Shown one piece after another: positions 22,544 to 29,612 of a stretch of DNA of 44,312 nt; the first letter of the stretch is position 1; every line of letters starts with the position of its first letter. Both the position numbers and the translations under genes were made by a program. The notes under the pieces were generated by a model. That model searched no databases, was not told the origin of the DNA, and saw only the letters and a program-made list of their open reading frames with translations. Origin of the DNA: DATGFB01 sp032160545 (GTDB lineage: Bacteria > Actinomycetota > Actinomycetes > Mycobacteriales > Jatrophihabitantaceae); assembly GCA_032160545.1 (NCBI GenBank), contig JAVHVN010000105.1:1-44312 (forward strand). Direction: 5' to 3'.

Positions 22544-23748
22544 CAATCCCCCTGCAGCACGAGGGCGACCTGCTCGCTCATGATGCCGCCGTTGCCGGAC
22601 ACGAAGGCCGTGTGGCAGTCGCGGACCTGAGCCGCTCCGGCCCGACCCATGAGCTGCCGGGTGCCGTCGCAGACGTGGTGCATCCCGCCGGCCATCGCCG
22701 CCTGCCCGAACGAGAGCTGGCCGCCGGCCGTGTTGACCGGGAAGTCTCCGCGAAACGTCAGGTCGTGCGACGCCACGAAGTCCATGCCCATCCCCTTGGC
22801 GCAGAACCCGGCGTCCTCAAGACTCATCAGCACGGTGATCGTGTAGCAGTCGTATATCGACGCAACGTCGATCGCGGGCCGGTCGACGCCGGCCATCCTG
22901 AACGCCCGCTCGGCGGCCGGGCCGATCGGTGAGCGCAGCATGTCCTCGGCGTAGGTCGGGGTCTTGAACGTCAGCCGCTCGCCGAAACCCTTGACCCACA
23001 CCGGCCGATGCCGGCCTCGTCGGGCGATGTCCGCATTAGCAATGACCACGCCGGCACCCCCCTGGCACGGCATCACGATCTCGAGTTTGTGCAGTGGATC
23101 GGCGATCATCGGGCTCGCCAGGACGTCGTCGACGCTGATCGGCTGCCCATGGAAGACCGCGTCCGGCGTCGCGCACGCGTTCGTCCGCTGGTCGACGGCG
23201 ATCTTGGCGACGGCGCGCTCGTCGTAGCCGAACTCGTGGGCATAGCGACGGGCGATCTGCGCGTAGGGCGCGTTCTGCCCAAGATTGCCGTACGGGATCT
23301 CGAACTCGGCCTGTGGCGACCCGAACGTGTTGCTCGAGGCGCCGTACCCCCAGTCGCGCGGCGGCCGGCGGCTCGACGCCGGGTAGATCACCGAGCCGGG
23401 CACGATCGCGAGCACGACGTCGCACAGACCGAGTTCGACCGCCATCGCGGCCCGCCAGATCATGCCGGCCGCGGTCGCTCCTCCGAGGTCGACGAACTCG
23501 CCGAAGTTCATCGGGATGCCGAGATACTCGGCCAGCGTCGCCGGGGCGAGGATGTCGGTCTCGGCGATGCGGCCGGTCACCATGCCGTCGACGTCCTCGG
23601 CCGAGATGCCGGCGTCGTCCAGCGCCTCGCCGGCGAGCATCGCCCACTGCTCGAGCGAGAACCGGGCCGGACGGATCGGCTTACGTTCCGGAGCCAGTTC
23701 GACGAAGCCGACGATCGCTGCCTCTCCGGACAAACCAGCCATCGTCAC
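22543..23748 (-). CDS. Thiolase-like protein, probable Ltp2-type retro-aldolase
   Basis: SCP2/thiolase-superfamily protein of 401 residues that lacks the thiolase nucleophile. Where thiolases carry a Cys, it reads FVDLGGATAAGM (about 85-96), and the catalytic HDCF-type motif is YDCYT (299-303). The C-terminal loop GQLSFGQAAMAGGMHHVCDG and the end AFVSGNGGIMS are family-like. Loss of Cys and His with a Tyr in their place is what is seen in Ltp-type aldolases, which cleave a beta-hydroxyacyl-CoA by retro-aldol rather than thiolysis. The GTG overlaps the MaoC stop codon (GTGA) and the stop overlaps the DUF35 start, so hydratase, aldolase and partner are coupled. A degradative role is inferred. 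Confidence 0.85.
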   Translation of the reverse strand: MTMAGLSGEAAIVGFVELAPERKPIRPARFSLEQWAMLAGEALDDAGISAEDVDGMVTGRIAETDILAPATLAEYLGIPMNFGEFVDLGGATAAGMIWRAAMAVELGLCDVVLAIVPGSVIYPASSRRPPRDWGYGASSNTFGSPQAEFEIPYGNLGQNAPYAQIARRYAHEFGYDERAVAKIAVDQRTNACATPDAVFHGQPISVDDVLASPMIADPLHKLEIVMPCQGGAGVVIANADIARRGRHRPVWVKGFGERLTFKTPTYAEDMLRSPIGPAAERAFRMAGVDRPAIDVASIYDCYTITVLMSLEDAGFCAKGMGMDFVASHDLTFRGDFPVNTAGGQLSFGQAAMAGGMHHVCDGTRQLMGRAGAAQVRDCHTAFVSGNGGIMSEQVALVLQGD

Positions 23749-24173
23749 GACCGCCGCGGCAGGCTGACGGTGGCCGTCCCCGGCATCAGCGGTTCGCCGT
23801 CGACCTTCGACCCGAGGACGTCGAGGGTGACCCGGCCGGTGTCGGCCTGCACGCCGGTCACCGTCCCGCCGAAGCGAAGATCCTCGCCCGGAAAGGCGAC
23901 GGCCCGGTTCTGGACGGCGAAGCGGACGAGCCGGCCGCGCCCGCCGATCCAGTCGGTGACGGCGCGCGCGAGCAGCGCCGATTGCAGGGGCCCCTGGACC
24001 AGCAGGTCCGGATACCCCTCCACCTCGGTGGCCCAGCCCTTGTCGTAGTGGATTCGGTGCCCGTTGTAGGTAGCGGCGCTGAAGTAGAACATCTGCGTCG
24101 GATCCACGCGGATCGAGAGCGTCGGCAGCAGATCGCCCACCGACACGTCCTCGACGTGAAGCTGGTCAGTCAC
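23745..24173 (-). CDS. MaoC-like hot-dog enoyl-CoA hydratase subunit (catalytic motif present)
   Basis: Single hot-dog domain of 142 residues. The hydratase-2-type motif YNGHRIHYD (36-44) carries the His and Asp used to add water to 2-enoyl-CoA, followed by EGYPDLLVQGPLQSALLA, the typical GYP..(L/V)HGP turn. It lies between a second hot-dog protein (27 bases upstream) and the thiolase-like gene (4-base overlap). The second protein lacks the motif, so the two probably form a heteromeric hydratase with one active site per pair, as ChsH1-ChsH2 do. The stereochemistry and acyl chain are not predictable. Confidence 0.85.
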   Translation of the reverse strand: MTDQLHVEDVSVGDLLPTLSIRVDPTQMFYFSAATYNGHRIHYDKGWATEVEGYPDLLVQGPLQSALLARAVTDWIGGRGRLVRFAVQNRAVAFPGEDLRFGGTVTGVQADTGRVTLDVLGSKVDGEPLMPGTATVSLPRRS

Positions 24174-24200
24174 GTTTGTCCCTTCGGCCGACGATGCCGG

Positions 24201-24701
24201 TCACGGTTTGGCGATCATGGAGCCGAACGCCTCGGCCAACAGCCCGCCGTCCTGGCGGGTATAGGTCACCCGAGTCCGCAGCATCACGAACGGGCCGGAG
24301 CGACCCTCCTTCTGCTCGAGGCTTTCGGCCACTCGCACGGCGGTGACGACGTCTCCGTGGTAGATCGGCTCGTGAAACGTGATGTCCTCTCCTCCGGCTA
24401 GGCGTCGCGGGGTGCGCGGTAGCGCGATGTCGCCCGCGCCGTCGCCGAGCGGAATGCCGTCCGGGCGCAGCCGGTCGAGATCGTGCACCCCCTGCGTGAT
24501 CTGGCCGATGTACATCGGCGGCATGATCACGTCGCGATAACCCTGCGCCCGCGCATAGTCGGCGTCGAAGTACAGCGGATTGCGGTCCTTGACCGCCGCC
24601 GCCCACCGCTGGAACTCCTTCTTGACCACCGTGCCCACGCCCCGGCTGATCTCCGTGCCCACCTGCGCCCACGATTCGTCGTCGATCAACGATCCGCTCA
24701 T
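24201..24701 (-). CDS. FAS1-like dehydratase-domain hot-dog protein (MaoC_dehydratase N-type)
   Basis: Hot-dog protein of 166 residues matching the N-terminal (non-catalytic) dehydratase domain family. It shows VVKKEFQRWAAAVKDRNPLY, then FDADYARAQGYRDVIMPPMY, which has the Asn-Pro-x-Tyr turn but no catalytic His, then GGEDITFHEPIYHGDVVTAV and MLRTRVTYTRQDGGLLAEAF. In the active homologues this place reads GDxNPxHxD. It is therefore a likely structural partner of the MaoC protein encoded 27 bases downstream, giving a two-subunit hydratase. It starts 10 bases after the CoA-transferase stop codon, in the same operon. Confidence 0.85.
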   Translation of the reverse strand: MSGSLIDDESWAQVGTEISRGVGTVVKKEFQRWAAAVKDRNPLYFDADYARAQGYRDVIMPPMYIGQITQGVHDLDRLRPDGIPLGDGAGDIALPRTPRRLAGGEDITFHEPIYHGDVVTAVRVAESLEQKEGRSGPFVMLRTRVTYTRQDGGLLAEAFGSMIAKP

Positions 24702-24711
24702 TGGACTCCCC

Positions 24712-27213
24712 TCACGCGAACTGCTCGTCGGTGACGAGCCGGCGCTCGACCAGCGCCGCGTACTCGGCCGCGGTGTACCCGAGTAGATCCAGGTACACGT
24801 ACTCGTTGTCCTCGCCGAAGCCCGGTAACGGCCGGCCGAACGCGAGGTCGAACCCGTCTGCGCGCCAGTGCGGCCCGGGATAGCGATGCGTGCCGACCGC
24901 GGGATGAGTGCGCTCCTGGAACCACCCGCGAGCCCGCAGGTGGGGGTCGTCGAGCACTCGCAGCTCGGTCATCACCTCGCCGGCCGGTACGCCGACGGAC
25001 TGGAGCCGCGCGACGATCCGCTCGGAGGACTGCGGGGCGGCCCAGGCCGCAATCTGGTCACGCAGACGGCGCGAGTGCTCGCGCCGACCCGCCGCCGAGG
25101 CGCCGAGGTCGAGCCCTTCGCCGCCAATTTCCTTGGCCAGCGCCTGCCAGTCCTGGTCGTCGCGGATGGAGATGGCCACCCAGCGGTCGTCCTCGACGGC
25201 GCGAAACACATCCTGCAACAGGTGCGGGTCGCTGTTGCCACGGATCGGCGGGTTGCGATCGTTCAGCTGGTAGTCGAGGAAGTACTCGCCGATTTCCTGC
25301 ATGACGTTCTCGGCCTGCGCGAACTCGATCAGACCACCCCGGCCAGTGCGCCGTCGATCCCACAGCGCGGTGAGCACCGCGAACGCCAGTCCGGCCGGGG
25401 CCGCCTCGTCCATGTGGTAGTTCTCCCCCGCGCTCTCAGGAGTCTCGCCCTCGTAGCCGTCCATTGCCGCGATGCCGACGAGGGCATTGAAGTTCGGGCC
25501 GTAGCCGAGGTAGTTGCTCATCGGTCCGCTCATGCCCATCGGCGGCATCCGCGCGACGATCAGCCGCGGATTACGCACAAGCAACTCCTCGTGTCCGATG
25601 CCCAGCTTCTCGAGGACGCCGTTGCTGTTGTTCTCGACCAGCACGTCGCAGATCGAAATCAGCCGGAGGACGGCCTCGTGCCCCTCCGGCGTGTCCAGGT
25701 TCATGCAGGCGGCCAGCTTGTTGCGGGCGTGCCAGTTGAAGATTGCGCAGCGGTCGTACGGACGGGTTCCGGGGTCGCTGTCCGGGTACATGTTGGCGTG
25801 ATAGCCGGTCTCGGCGACGGTCTGCTTGGTGAACGCCGCGGTGACCTGCCTGCTGGTGCGGTCGTTGCCTTCAGCCCGGATCACCTCGGCGCCGAGGTCG
25901 CCCAGCAGCGCCGTCGACCCCGGCCCGGACCAGACGACGGTCAGGTCGAGCACCCGCACACCTTGCAGCGGATAGTTCGTCGCCAGCAGCGAGGACGTCG
26001 GCGACGCCGGCGCGCGCGGGACATCGACCCACGTCGTGGCGTCGTGCTGACCGAGCAGGGGGGCCGTGGTCCGCAGCCGGTAGCCGTTGGCCATTCGCCA
26101 GGGTGGACCGACGTAGTCCAGATCGCCGACCACCGAGTGTCGCGCCCGGACGTAGGCCCCGCGGTCACGCGCGTGCGGCTGGTGGAACAGTTCGTCGATC
26201 TCGAGCAGGGCCGTGACCGGGATCCGCCGCGCCTCACCATCGGTCATGATCTGCTGCTTCGCATGCGCGGCGAACCAGTCCTTCAGATAGGCCGTGAACT
26301 CGTCGGCGTCGTCGCCCAACCGCGACATTCGGTCGCGGTACCGCTCGACGAAGGCCGGGTCGCCGTCGCTGATCATCTCGATCAGCCGGTTCCAGTGCGC
26401 CGCGTTGATCACGTACAACATCACGTAGCCGTCGCGTGCACGGAACGGGCCGGTGAAGTTGCCCTTGCCCCGGTGCGCGCTGCGCACGCCGCGTGGCGCG
26501 TTCATCCCGGAGTAGCTCGCCGCGAGCAGCGTCGCCGCCCGCCGGTCGGCCCCGGCGAGCAGCACCTCATGACCCGACACGTCGATCACGGAGCCGATTC
26601 CGGCCCGCTGCGCCGCGAACAACGCGCCGAGCGTGACCGCCCCCGCCGAGCGGCCGATCGTGTAGTGCTCGAGGTGCCCGGGCTTGCGCTGCGGCGCGCG
26701 ACCAAGCTCGCCGGTCGAGTGCATAGGGCCGCCCATCGCCTGCAGGACGATGCCGGTTGCCTCCCAGTCGCGGTACGGGCCGGTCTGCCCGAACGGTGAG
26801 ATACGGGTGATCACGAGGCGAGGGTTGCGAGCGTGCAGCACGTCCGGCCCGAGTTCGAGACGCTCCAGATGCCCGGGCCGGAACGATTCAACGAGCGCGT
26901 CGGCGTTGTCGACCAGGCGCAGCAACGTCTCGCGGCCGGCGCTGGTGTGCAGGTCGGCGGTGACCGAGCGCTTGTCGGTGTTGAGGTGCAGGAACAGGGC
27001 GCTGGCTTCGGGGTCGGGTTCGTCGTGCGGGAAGGGTCCGACCCGCCGGGTCAGGCTGCCCTCACCCGGCTTCTCGATCTTGATCACGTCAGCGCCGAAG
27101 TCGGCCAAGAGCTTCGTCGCGTACTCCCCCGCGATCCAGCGGGACAGGTCGAGGACGCGCAGCCCGCTGAGGGCCTGCGGAGCGCTCGACCCGGCATTGG
27201 GGGCGGCGCTCAT
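24712..27213 (-). CDS. Fused tandem class III CoA-transferase (CaiB/BaiF), 833 aa
   Basis: Two complete CaiB/BaiF domains in one chain (about residues 15-400 and 413-833), where the family is normally about 400 residues and forms an interlocked dimer. Both halves begin alike: LSGLRVLDLSRWIAGEYATK and LQGVRVLDLTVVWSGPGSTA. The catalytic Asp, which forms the acyl anhydride, is present in the second half (ENYHMDEAAPAGLA, Asp602). The corresponding position of the first half reads LEHYTIGRSAGAV and has none. Only one half-site should be catalytic. The enzyme would load CoA onto the pathway acid from another acyl-CoA without ATP. ATG 27213 overlaps the stop codon of the acyl-CoA dehydrogenase (ATGA). 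Confidence 0.87.
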   Translation of the reverse strand: MSAAPNAGSSAPQALSGLRVLDLSRWIAGEYATKLLADFGADVIKIEKPGEGSLTRRVGPFPHDEPDPEASALFLHLNTDKRSVTADLHTSAGRETLLRLVDNADALVESFRPGHLERLELGPDVLHARNPRLVITRISPFGQTGPYRDWEATGIVLQAMGGPMHSTGELGRAPQRKPGHLEHYTIGRSAGAVTLGALFAAQRAGIGSVIDVSGHEVLLAGADRRAATLLAASYSGMNAPRGVRSAHRGKGNFTGPFRARDGYVMLYVINAAHWNRLIEMISDGDPAFVERYRDRMSRLGDDADEFTAYLKDWFAAHAKQQIMTDGEARRIPVTALLEIDELFHQPHARDRGAYVRARHSVVGDLDYVGPPWRMANGYRLRTTAPLLGQHDATTWVDVPRAPASPTSSLLATNYPLQGVRVLDLTVVWSGPGSTALLGDLGAEVIRAEGNDRTSRQVTAAFTKQTVAETGYHANMYPDSDPGTRPYDRCAIFNWHARNKLAACMNLDTPEGHEAVLRLISICDVLVENNSNGVLEKLGIGHEELLVRNPRLIVARMPPMGMSGPMSNYLGYGPNFNALVGIAAMDGYEGETPESAGENYHMDEAAPAGLAFAVLTALWDRRRTGRGGLIEFAQAENVMQEIGEYFLDYQLNDRNPPIRGNSDPHLLQDVFRAVEDDRWVAISIRDDQDWQALAKEIGGEGLDLGASAAGRREHSRRLRDQIAAWAAPQSSERIVARLQSVGVPAGEVMTELRVLDDPHLRARGWFQERTHPAVGTHRYPGPHWRADGFDLAFGRPLPGFGEDNEYVYLDLLGYTAAEYAALVERRLVTDEQFA

Positions 27214-28346
27214 GAGATCAGTCCAAGCTCGACCTGCAGCCAGCGCGCGGCGACATCGGCCGTCCCGCCGCGGACCTCGGTGACCTTGGCCCGCTCCGAC
27301 CACAGATGCAGGTCGGTCTCGCGGACGAAACCCATTCCGCCGTGCAGCTGATGGGCCGTCCACGACATCTTCTTGTACGCCTCACTGCAATGCAGCTTCG
27401 CGATGGCGACTGACCGGGTCGCGGTGTCGCCCCGACCGACCCACCACATCGCCGACTGAGCCGACAACCGGGCGTTCTGCAGCGCGATCCACATGTCGGC
27501 CACGAGGTGCTGCGCCGCCTGGAAGCTGGCGATCGGGCGGCCGAACTGGCGCCGGAGCTTCGTGTACTCGACGGTGCGATCAAGGATCGCCGTAGCGCCG
27601 CCGAGCATCTCCATGCACTGCAGGGCGAGCCCCGCGTTGCTGGCCCAGCGCAGGTCGCCCGGATCGAGCCCCGCGCCGTGCGGCCCGGACATCGTCGCGG
27701 AGTCGGGGCATAGGACACCGTCGAATACGAGCTCCGCCTGCTTGTCGCCGGCAAAGCTGGCGAGCGGTCGGATCGTCACCGCGGTCGGGTCGACCAGGAA
27801 CCCGAGGCAGCGAGCGGGTGATCCGTATTCGGCCGTGGCCGCGGTGACCAGGACAACGTCGGCCGCCGCGGCGTCTGGCACGTACAGCAGGCGACCGGTG
27901 ACGCGGTACCCGTCGGTCACACGTTCGGCGGTCAGCCGCGGGCGGACGTCACCTGCGTCGGACGGGTTCGCCACTGCGAGCGTCGCCCGTAGCTCGCCCG
28001 CGGCCAGCGCCGGAAGGTACGTCGTGCGCTGCGTCGAGCTGCCCCACCGGTTCAGCGCCACGCCGAACTGGAGCGTGCTGTAGACGACGGTCGGGCACAG
28101 CACCCGGCCGGCTTCGAGGAACGCCAGACCGAGCTCGTACAGGCCGGCGCCCTGACCACCAAACTCCGGATCAATTGCGAGACCGAACACGCCATTGGCC
28201 ACGAGCGCCCGCCACAGCTCGGTCGGGACGCCGTCGGAGGATGGCTCCTTCATCGCGCGCACCAAGGCGGGCGGACACGACCGGGCGAAAAGCCCACGCA
28301 GCGCGGATTGGAGCTGCTGCTGCTCGTCAGTGGGGACGGTGCGCAC
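27210..28346 (-). CDS. Acyl-CoA dehydrogenase, FadE28-like subunit
   Basis: Flavoprotein dehydrogenase of 378 residues with the shortened, irregular N-terminal domain seen in one subunit of mycobacterial heteromeric pairs. The C-terminal half is recognisable: EYTKLRRQFGRPIASFQAAQ, HLVADMWIALQNARL, MSWTAHQLHGGMGFVRETDL and VRGGTADVA. In the middle it lacks the (Y/F)(S/T)EPxAGSD flavin motif, where it has AVANPSDAGDVRP. This suggests an alpha2beta2 enzyme with the next gene, in which only some FAD sites are complete. GTG 28346 lies two bases after the stop codon of that partner gene. It overlaps the CoA-transferase start. Confidence 0.88.
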   Translation of the reverse strand: MRTVPTDEQQQLQSALRGLFARSCPPALVRAMKEPSSDGVPTELWRALVANGVFGLAIDPEFGGQGAGLYELGLAFLEAGRVLCPTVVYSTLQFGVALNRWGSSTQRTTYLPALAAGELRATLAVANPSDAGDVRPRLTAERVTDGYRVTGRLLYVPDAAAADVVLVTAATAEYGSPARCLGFLVDPTAVTIRPLASFAGDKQAELVFDGVLCPDSATMSGPHGAGLDPGDLRWASNAGLALQCMEMLGGATAILDRTVEYTKLRRQFGRPIASFQAAQHLVADMWIALQNARLSAQSAMWWVGRGDTATRSVAIAKLHCSEAYKKMSWTAHQLHGGMGFVRETDLHLWSERAKVTEVRGGTADVAARWLQVELGLIS

Positions 28347-28348
28347 GC

Positions 28349-29527
28349 CTACCGCCCGTACTTCGGCATCGCGAGTTCCCGCTGGGCGAGCACGTCGCGA
28401 AGGACCTCGTTCGTCCCGCCGCCGAAGCGGTGCAGCGGCGCACCGCGGTACAGCTTCTCGAACTGACCGTGATTCACGGCGAGGTCATCGGCCCCGCCGA
28501 GAACACCCTGCATGCCGAACATTCGGGTCGCCAGGTCACCGACCCGTTGCCGCAGCTCGCTCGAGTTGATCTTGCCGGCGGTCAGCATCGCGGTTGGGAT
28601 CCCACCGCTCTCCAGCAGCGAGGAGATCTCCATACCGGTCAGCGCCGCGACCTCGACGTCGGCGTCGACCTGAGCCAAGGCGCGGCGCAGGTCGGCGTCG
28701 TCGACCGGGCGTGACCCGTCCGCCAGAGGTTGACGCGCTAGCGTGAGCAGATCATCGACAGCGCGGCGCAGATCACCGGCGGTGACAAATCCGCCGCGCT
28801 CCAGGTCGAGCGCTCCGGTGATGTACTGCCATCCGTGATTGACCTCTCCGATGAGGTTTCCGACCGGCACCCGCACGTCGGTGAAGAACGTCTCGTTGGT
28901 GCGGTAGTCGTCCCAGCCGATGAGCGGCCGTACCTCCACCCCCGGCGCGTTGATCGGGACGATCATCACCGAGATGCCGTGATGCTTCGGAGCGTCGGGG
29001 TCGGTGCGCACGCACAGCCATTCGTGCGTCGAGATCTGGGCCCGGCTGTTCCAGATCTTCGAACCGTTGATCACCCAGTCGTCGCCGTCCAGCTCGGCCT
29101 TCGTACTGAGCGCGGCCAGATCGGTGCCGGCGTTCGGTTCGGAATACCCGACCGCCATGGTCATCTCGCCGCGGGCGATCGGCGGAAGGAACTCGGCCCG
29201 GTTCTGGTCCGTGCCGTAACGCATGATCATCGGCGCCACCGAGGTGACGGTGAGATCCGGGCCAGGGGCGCCGACGTAGGCGAACTCGTTCACGAGGATG
29301 TGCTGGTGAGTGGCCGTCAGGCCCAGGCCTCCGTACTCCGTCGGCCAGTTGATGCCGTACCAGCCCTTCGCGCTGACCGCGCTCCGGAACGTGTCGAGCT
29401 CTGGGCCGGCGCTCTCGAAGCCGAACCTGCGGCGCTCGGCGATCAACGCCGCGGTGACGTTCTCCCGCAGGAATGCCCGCACCTCGTCGCGCCAGGCACG
29501 TTGGTCGTCGTCGACTTCGAAGTCCAT
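28349..29527 (-). CDS. Acyl-CoA dehydrogenase, FadE29-like subunit
   Basis: Acyl-CoA dehydrogenase of 392 residues with a standard layout: the N-terminal helix DFEVDDDQRAWRDEVRAFLR, WYGINWPTEYGGLGLTATHQ, the flavin motif AVGYSEPNAGTDLAALSTKA and the substrate-side INGSKIWNSRAQISTHEWL, ending RFGGGTNEVLRDVLAQREL. It introduces the alpha,beta double bond in an acyl-CoA, passing electrons to an ETF. Its organisation matches the larger partner (FadE29/ChsE2) of heteromeric dehydrogenases. It is the first gene of the operon running to 22136. ATG 29527 has AAGGA upstream. A palindrome (29550-29573) and the terminator of the preceding gene lie just before it. Confidence 0.88.
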   Translation of the reverse strand: MDFEVDDDQRAWRDEVRAFLRENVTAALIAERRRFGFESAGPELDTFRSAVSAKGWYGINWPTEYGGLGLTATHQHILVNEFAYVGAPGPDLTVTSVAPMIMRYGTDQNRAEFLPPIARGEMTMAVGYSEPNAGTDLAALSTKAELDGDDWVINGSKIWNSRAQISTHEWLCVRTDPDAPKHHGISVMIVPINAPGVEVRPLIGWDDYRTNETFFTDVRVPVGNLIGEVNHGWQYITGALDLERGGFVTAGDLRRAVDDLLTLARQPLADGSRPVDDADLRRALAQVDADVEVAALTGMEISSLLESGGIPTAMLTAGKINSSELRQRVGDLATRMFGMQGVLGGADDLAVNHGQFEKLYRGAPLHRFGGGTNEVLRDVLAQRELAMPKYGR

Positions 29528-29549
29528 GCTTGCCGTTCCTTCTTTCGCT

Positions 29550-29573
29550 GGATCGATCGCGCGGGATCGGTCC
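29550..29573. promoter_or_regulatory. Candidate operator in front of the acyl-CoA operon
   Basis: GGATCGATC-GCGCGG-GATCGGTCC is an inverted repeat with 9-base arms and one mismatch. It lies 23 bases upstream of the first dehydrogenase start and directly after the upstream terminator. A TetR- or GntR-type site is plausible. No regulator gene is next to it. Confidence 0.5.
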
Positions 29574-29575
29574 CA

Positions 29576-29606
29576 CTCGACCGGGCGCCGTTGCCGCCCG
29601 GTCGAG
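29576..29606 (-). terminator. Intrinsic terminator after the second binding-protein gene
   Basis: CTCGACCGGGCG (29576-29587) and CGCCCGGTCGAG (29595-29606) form a perfect 12-bp stem with a 7-base loop, six bases after the TGA of the binding-protein gene. There is no U-run. It separates that gene from the acyl-CoA operon. Confidence 0.75.
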
Positions 29607-29612
29607 CGAGTC

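Noticed and set aside
24868..26799. 643-residue plus-strand frame opposite the CoA-transferase
   Set aside because: No domain is visible and the Val/Arg/Asp bias is typical of antisense GC-rich frames; the minus strand is a clear CaiB tandem.
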